Shown: piece by piece, positions 62,259-64,000 of the stretch
How positions within the stretch are numbered: the stretch's first letter is position 1
Layout of the letters: each line of letters starts with the position of its first letter
NCBI RefSeq assembly: GCF_020447315.1
Contig: NZ_JAJADQ010000004.1
Coordinates: 1-64,000, forward strand
From: Hymenobacter nitidus
GTDB taxonomy: Bacteria; Bacteroidota; Bacteroidia; Cytophagales; Hymenobacteraceae
Reading direction: 5' to 3'
DNA length: 64,000 nucleotides
Translations under genes and position numbers: made by a program
The notes under the pieces: generated by a model
Databases searched by the model: none
What the model was told of the DNA's origin: nothing
The model's input: the letters and a program-made list of their open reading frames with translations, nothing else

Positions 62259-62289
62259 GTCCTTGCGAGGGGCAGCCCCTCGCAAGGAC
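62259..62289. terminator. Perfect 31-bp hairpin between convergent genes
   Basis: GTCCTTGCGAGGGGC, a single A and the exact complement. It lies between the acyltransferase (+) and Sua5/YrdC (-) stops; no T run follows, so it may also be a repeat element and not an ordinary terminator. Confidence 0.55.
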
Positions 62290-62308
62290 ATAGGTTGTAA
62301 CCTGCCAT

Positions 62309-62938
62309 TTACAGGTATTGCTCAATGTCGCCGGCACCTTGGCGGATGATTTCGTAATCCTCACTGGTGCAGTCGACGACGGTGCTGGCGACGTTGTTGC
62401 CGAAGCCGCCGTCAATAACCAGGTCGACCAAAGAGCGGTACTTCTCGAAAATAAGGTCCGGGTCGGTGGTGTATTCCAACAACTCGTCGTCGTCGCGGAT
62501 AGAGGTTGTGACGATAGGGTTGCCCAGCTCTTTCACCAGGCCTAGGCAGATGTTGTGGTCGGGCACGCGGATGCCGACGGTTTTGCGCTTCACTCCCCCG
62601 TAGCGTGGCGCTTTGGGGCTAGCCTCAAAAATAAACGTAAACGGTCCCGGTAAGGCCTTTTTCAGGATCTTGTACACCGGGGTGGTGATGTTGTGGGCGT
62701 AGTCGGTGATGTGCGACAGGTCGGAGCAGATAAAGGACAGATTCGCTTTATCGGGGTGCACTCCTTTGATGCGGCACAGCTTTTCCACGGCTTTGGCATT
62801 GTGAATGTCGCAGCCCAGGCCATAGATGGTATCGGTAGGATAGATGATAACGCCGCCTTTGCGAAGCACGTCCACTGCTTGCAACAAGCGGTTCTGAGGT
62901 GGATTATCGGGATGAATACGAAGCAACGTGGCGGCCAT
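62309..62938 (-). CDS. L-threonylcarbamoyladenylate synthase (Sua5/YrdC/TsaC family)
   Basis: A 209-residue protein for the first step of t6A tRNA modification. Start MAATLLRIHPDNPPQ, with the family's RLLQAVDVLRKGGVIIYPTDTIYGLGCDIHN, AVEKLCRIKGVHPDKANLSFICSDL, and KRKTVGIRVPDHNICL. No C-terminal Sua5 domain is present, so it is the YrdC/YciO-like form. Upstream in-frame codons are Pro/Phe-rich and excluded. Confidence 0.93.
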   Translation of the reverse strand: MAATLLRIHPDNPPQNRLLQAVDVLRKGGVIIYPTDTIYGLGCDIHNAKAVEKLCRIKGVHPDKANLSFICSDLSHITDYAHNITTPVYKILKKALPGPFTFIFEASPKAPRYGGVKRKTVGIRVPDHNICLGLVKELGNPIVTTSIRDDDELLEYTTDPDLIFEKYRSLVDLVIDGGFGNNVASTVVDCTSEDYEIIRQGAGDIEQYL

Positions 62939-63079
62939 AGCAGCTAAATAAAAGAGTGGGAGGAAAAGGAAAACTACCGGTGGGCGGCAGAGGGGCAAGG
63001 TAGTAGCTGGGCTACAGAACTACCACTCATTCGCACATTTTGTCTTCAGGGTTACTTCCGCCGGCCGCTAAAAGCACAA

Positions 63080-63112
63080 AAAGAGCCCCGGCCGCAATGG
63101 CCGGGGCTCTTT
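63080..63112 (-). terminator. Terminator after the second T9SS cargo gene
   Basis: AAAGAGCCCCGGCC and its perfect complement with a 5-base loop, followed on the minus strand by TTTT. Confidence 0.85.
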
Positions 63113-63132
63113 AAAAAGATACGCCGGAAAGC

Positions 63133-64000
63133 TTACTGCTTCACAAACGAGCAGGTAGCAATGCCACCGGCGGTGGTGATCCGCACTGTGTAAACACCAG
63201 CCCGCAGCGCCGATACGTCGAGGGTCAGGTCTTCCTGGCCGGCTACGGTCTGCTTCACGCGCTGCCCCAGGGCGTTGTACACGTCAACCGACGCACCGAC
63301 GCCTTCCTTGCCCATGCGCAGGGTGAGGCGGTTGGCGGCCGGGTTCGGGAACAGGCTCAAAGAGCTGTCCAGGGCTTTGTTCTGAGTAGCCAGCGTAGTG
63401 GTGCCGGTCGACAGGGCGAAGTTGTCGACGGCCAGCAGCGCGTCGTTGCCGGTGTCGTTGTTGTCTTTCCACCGAATCCACATGGTGGTACCAGCGGGCC
63501 AGTTGAGGGTGGCAATAGAGCCGGCAACGGAGGTCCGGTTGGCCGCTTCGTTACCGTTGAGGGCCGTGTTGGTCACAATGGCATTGGCAACCTCCGTTAC
63601 GTTGAGTGCCGTAGCGGCCGTCCAGGTACCGGTGCTGAGGCTGGTGGCATCGAGGCTGTACTCAAATGCCAGCACCTCGTTCTGGTCCAGGGCCGAACCG
63701 GAGCGCCACTGCTCGCCGTTGAACGACATGTTTACGCGCGTTACGGTAGCTCCGGAGGCGTTGGTGAAAACTGCGCCAATGGCCGGGATGGTACCACCCG
63801 AAGCCACGCTGCCCAAGGCCCGATCGGTGCTGGCCGCGGTGCCCACGTTGTAAGGAGCCCCTGATAGAGCGCTACCGCTACCATCGGAAACCAACAGGTT
63901 CACAGCAGTAGTAGCTGTGCCGGCGAAACGACCACCAGTCCAGCCGGTAGGGTAGGCCGTGCCGGTAGCACCCATCCCATCAAAGTTCTGGGTGTAAATG
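63133..64000 (-). CDS. Secreted T9SS cargo protein (5' partial)
   Basis: The frame stays open to base 64000, so the N-terminus is beyond the window. The visible start reads IYTQNFDGMGATGTAYPTGW, a pattern seen near the beginning of many secreted Bacteroidetes nucleotidase/endonuclease-like proteins and a LamG/beta-sandwich region. The C-terminus (~75 residues) is a Por secretion tail: LSLFPNPAANRLTLRMG, DVYNALGQRVKQ, LRAGVYTVRITT, and Phe-Val-Lys-Gln at the end. It is exported by type IX secretion. The passenger role is unknown. Confidence 0.88.
   Translation of the reverse strand, partial: IYTQNFDGMGATGTAYPTGWTGGRFAGTATTAVNLLVSDGSGSALSGAPYNVGTAASTDRALGSVASGGTIPAIGAVFTNASGATVTRVNMSFNGEQWRSGSALDQNEVLAFEYSLDATSLSTGTWTAATALNVTEVANAIVTNTALNGNEAANRTSVAGSIATLNWPAGTTMWIRWKDNNDTGNDALLAVDNFALSTGTTTLATQNKALDSSLSLFPNPAANRLTLRMGKEGVGASVDVYNALGQRVKQTVAGQEDLTLDVSALRAGVYTVRITTAGGIATCSFVKQ

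Overview
The window looks like a chromosomal segment of a Hymenobacter-like member of the Bacteroidetes (family inferred from gene content, not proven). The evidence is high GC coding DNA with AT-richer intergenic regions, two secreted proteins with type IX secretion (Por) C-terminal tails at the window edges, a PID-CTERM mini-protein, a class II DAHP synthase fused to chorismate mutase, ClpC, methylmalonyl/propionyl-CoA carboxyltransferase beta, WbqC, many lipoproteins with LxxC lipoboxes, and promoter boxes of the Bacteroidetes TTTG / TAnnTTTG type. I see no rRNA, tRNA, CRISPR array, prophage or intact insertion sequence.

Layout. 1-10 kb: end of a T9SS cargo gene, a PID-CTERM protein, recN, fabI, a TonB-type regulatory-domain protein, a hydroxyacid dehydrogenase, and a C-terminal processing protease. 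10-17.5 kb: a run of minus-strand small genes (HEAGH protein, ACT protein, porin, lipoproteins, SRPBCC, barstar) that includes two damaged genes. 17.6-25.6 kb: EamA exporter, SDR, a frame-broken alpha/beta hydrolase, a 94-bp MITE-like element, a repeat-rich gap, and an ABC exporter. 25.7-36.3 kb: orphan molybdopterin oxidoreductase subunit, a multi-PAS histidine kinase with its response regulator, an M28 peptidase, a six-hairpin glycosidase lipoprotein and a dienelactone hydrolase. 36.4-39.3 kb: cupin, Kazal lipoprotein, two YtxH proteins (one fused to CsbD), and two look-alike intergenic units around a frame-broken DUF3861 gene. 39.3-47.6 kb: lysS, an unknown gene, a second processing protease, a glycine-rich stress protein and proline dehydrogenase. 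47.7-51.7 kb: aromatic amino acid synthesis (DAHP synthase-chorismate mutase, aroB, aroA). 51.7-64 kb: metal/cobalamin receptor, GT2, M42 peptidase, DinB, carboxyltransferase, clpC, WbqC, lipid A-type acyltransferase, Sua5/YrdC and a second T9SS cargo gene.

The most interesting signal is non-coding. The stretches 38325-38572 and 38992-39239 are the same length (248 bases), begin with the same promoter-like -7 box, end with the same type of terminator, and can be aligned throughout their first two thirds. Two helices keep their geometry while their bases change in a compensating way. I read this as a duplicated structured small RNA of a family I do not recognise.

Other points are an aroB-aroA junction with one in-frame TAG and no ATG for aroA, a perfect-TIR MITE-like element, recN ending inside a long inverted repeat, two closely related tail-specific proteases 32 kb apart, and four damaged genes, three of which could be repaired by a single base and should be checked against raw reads.
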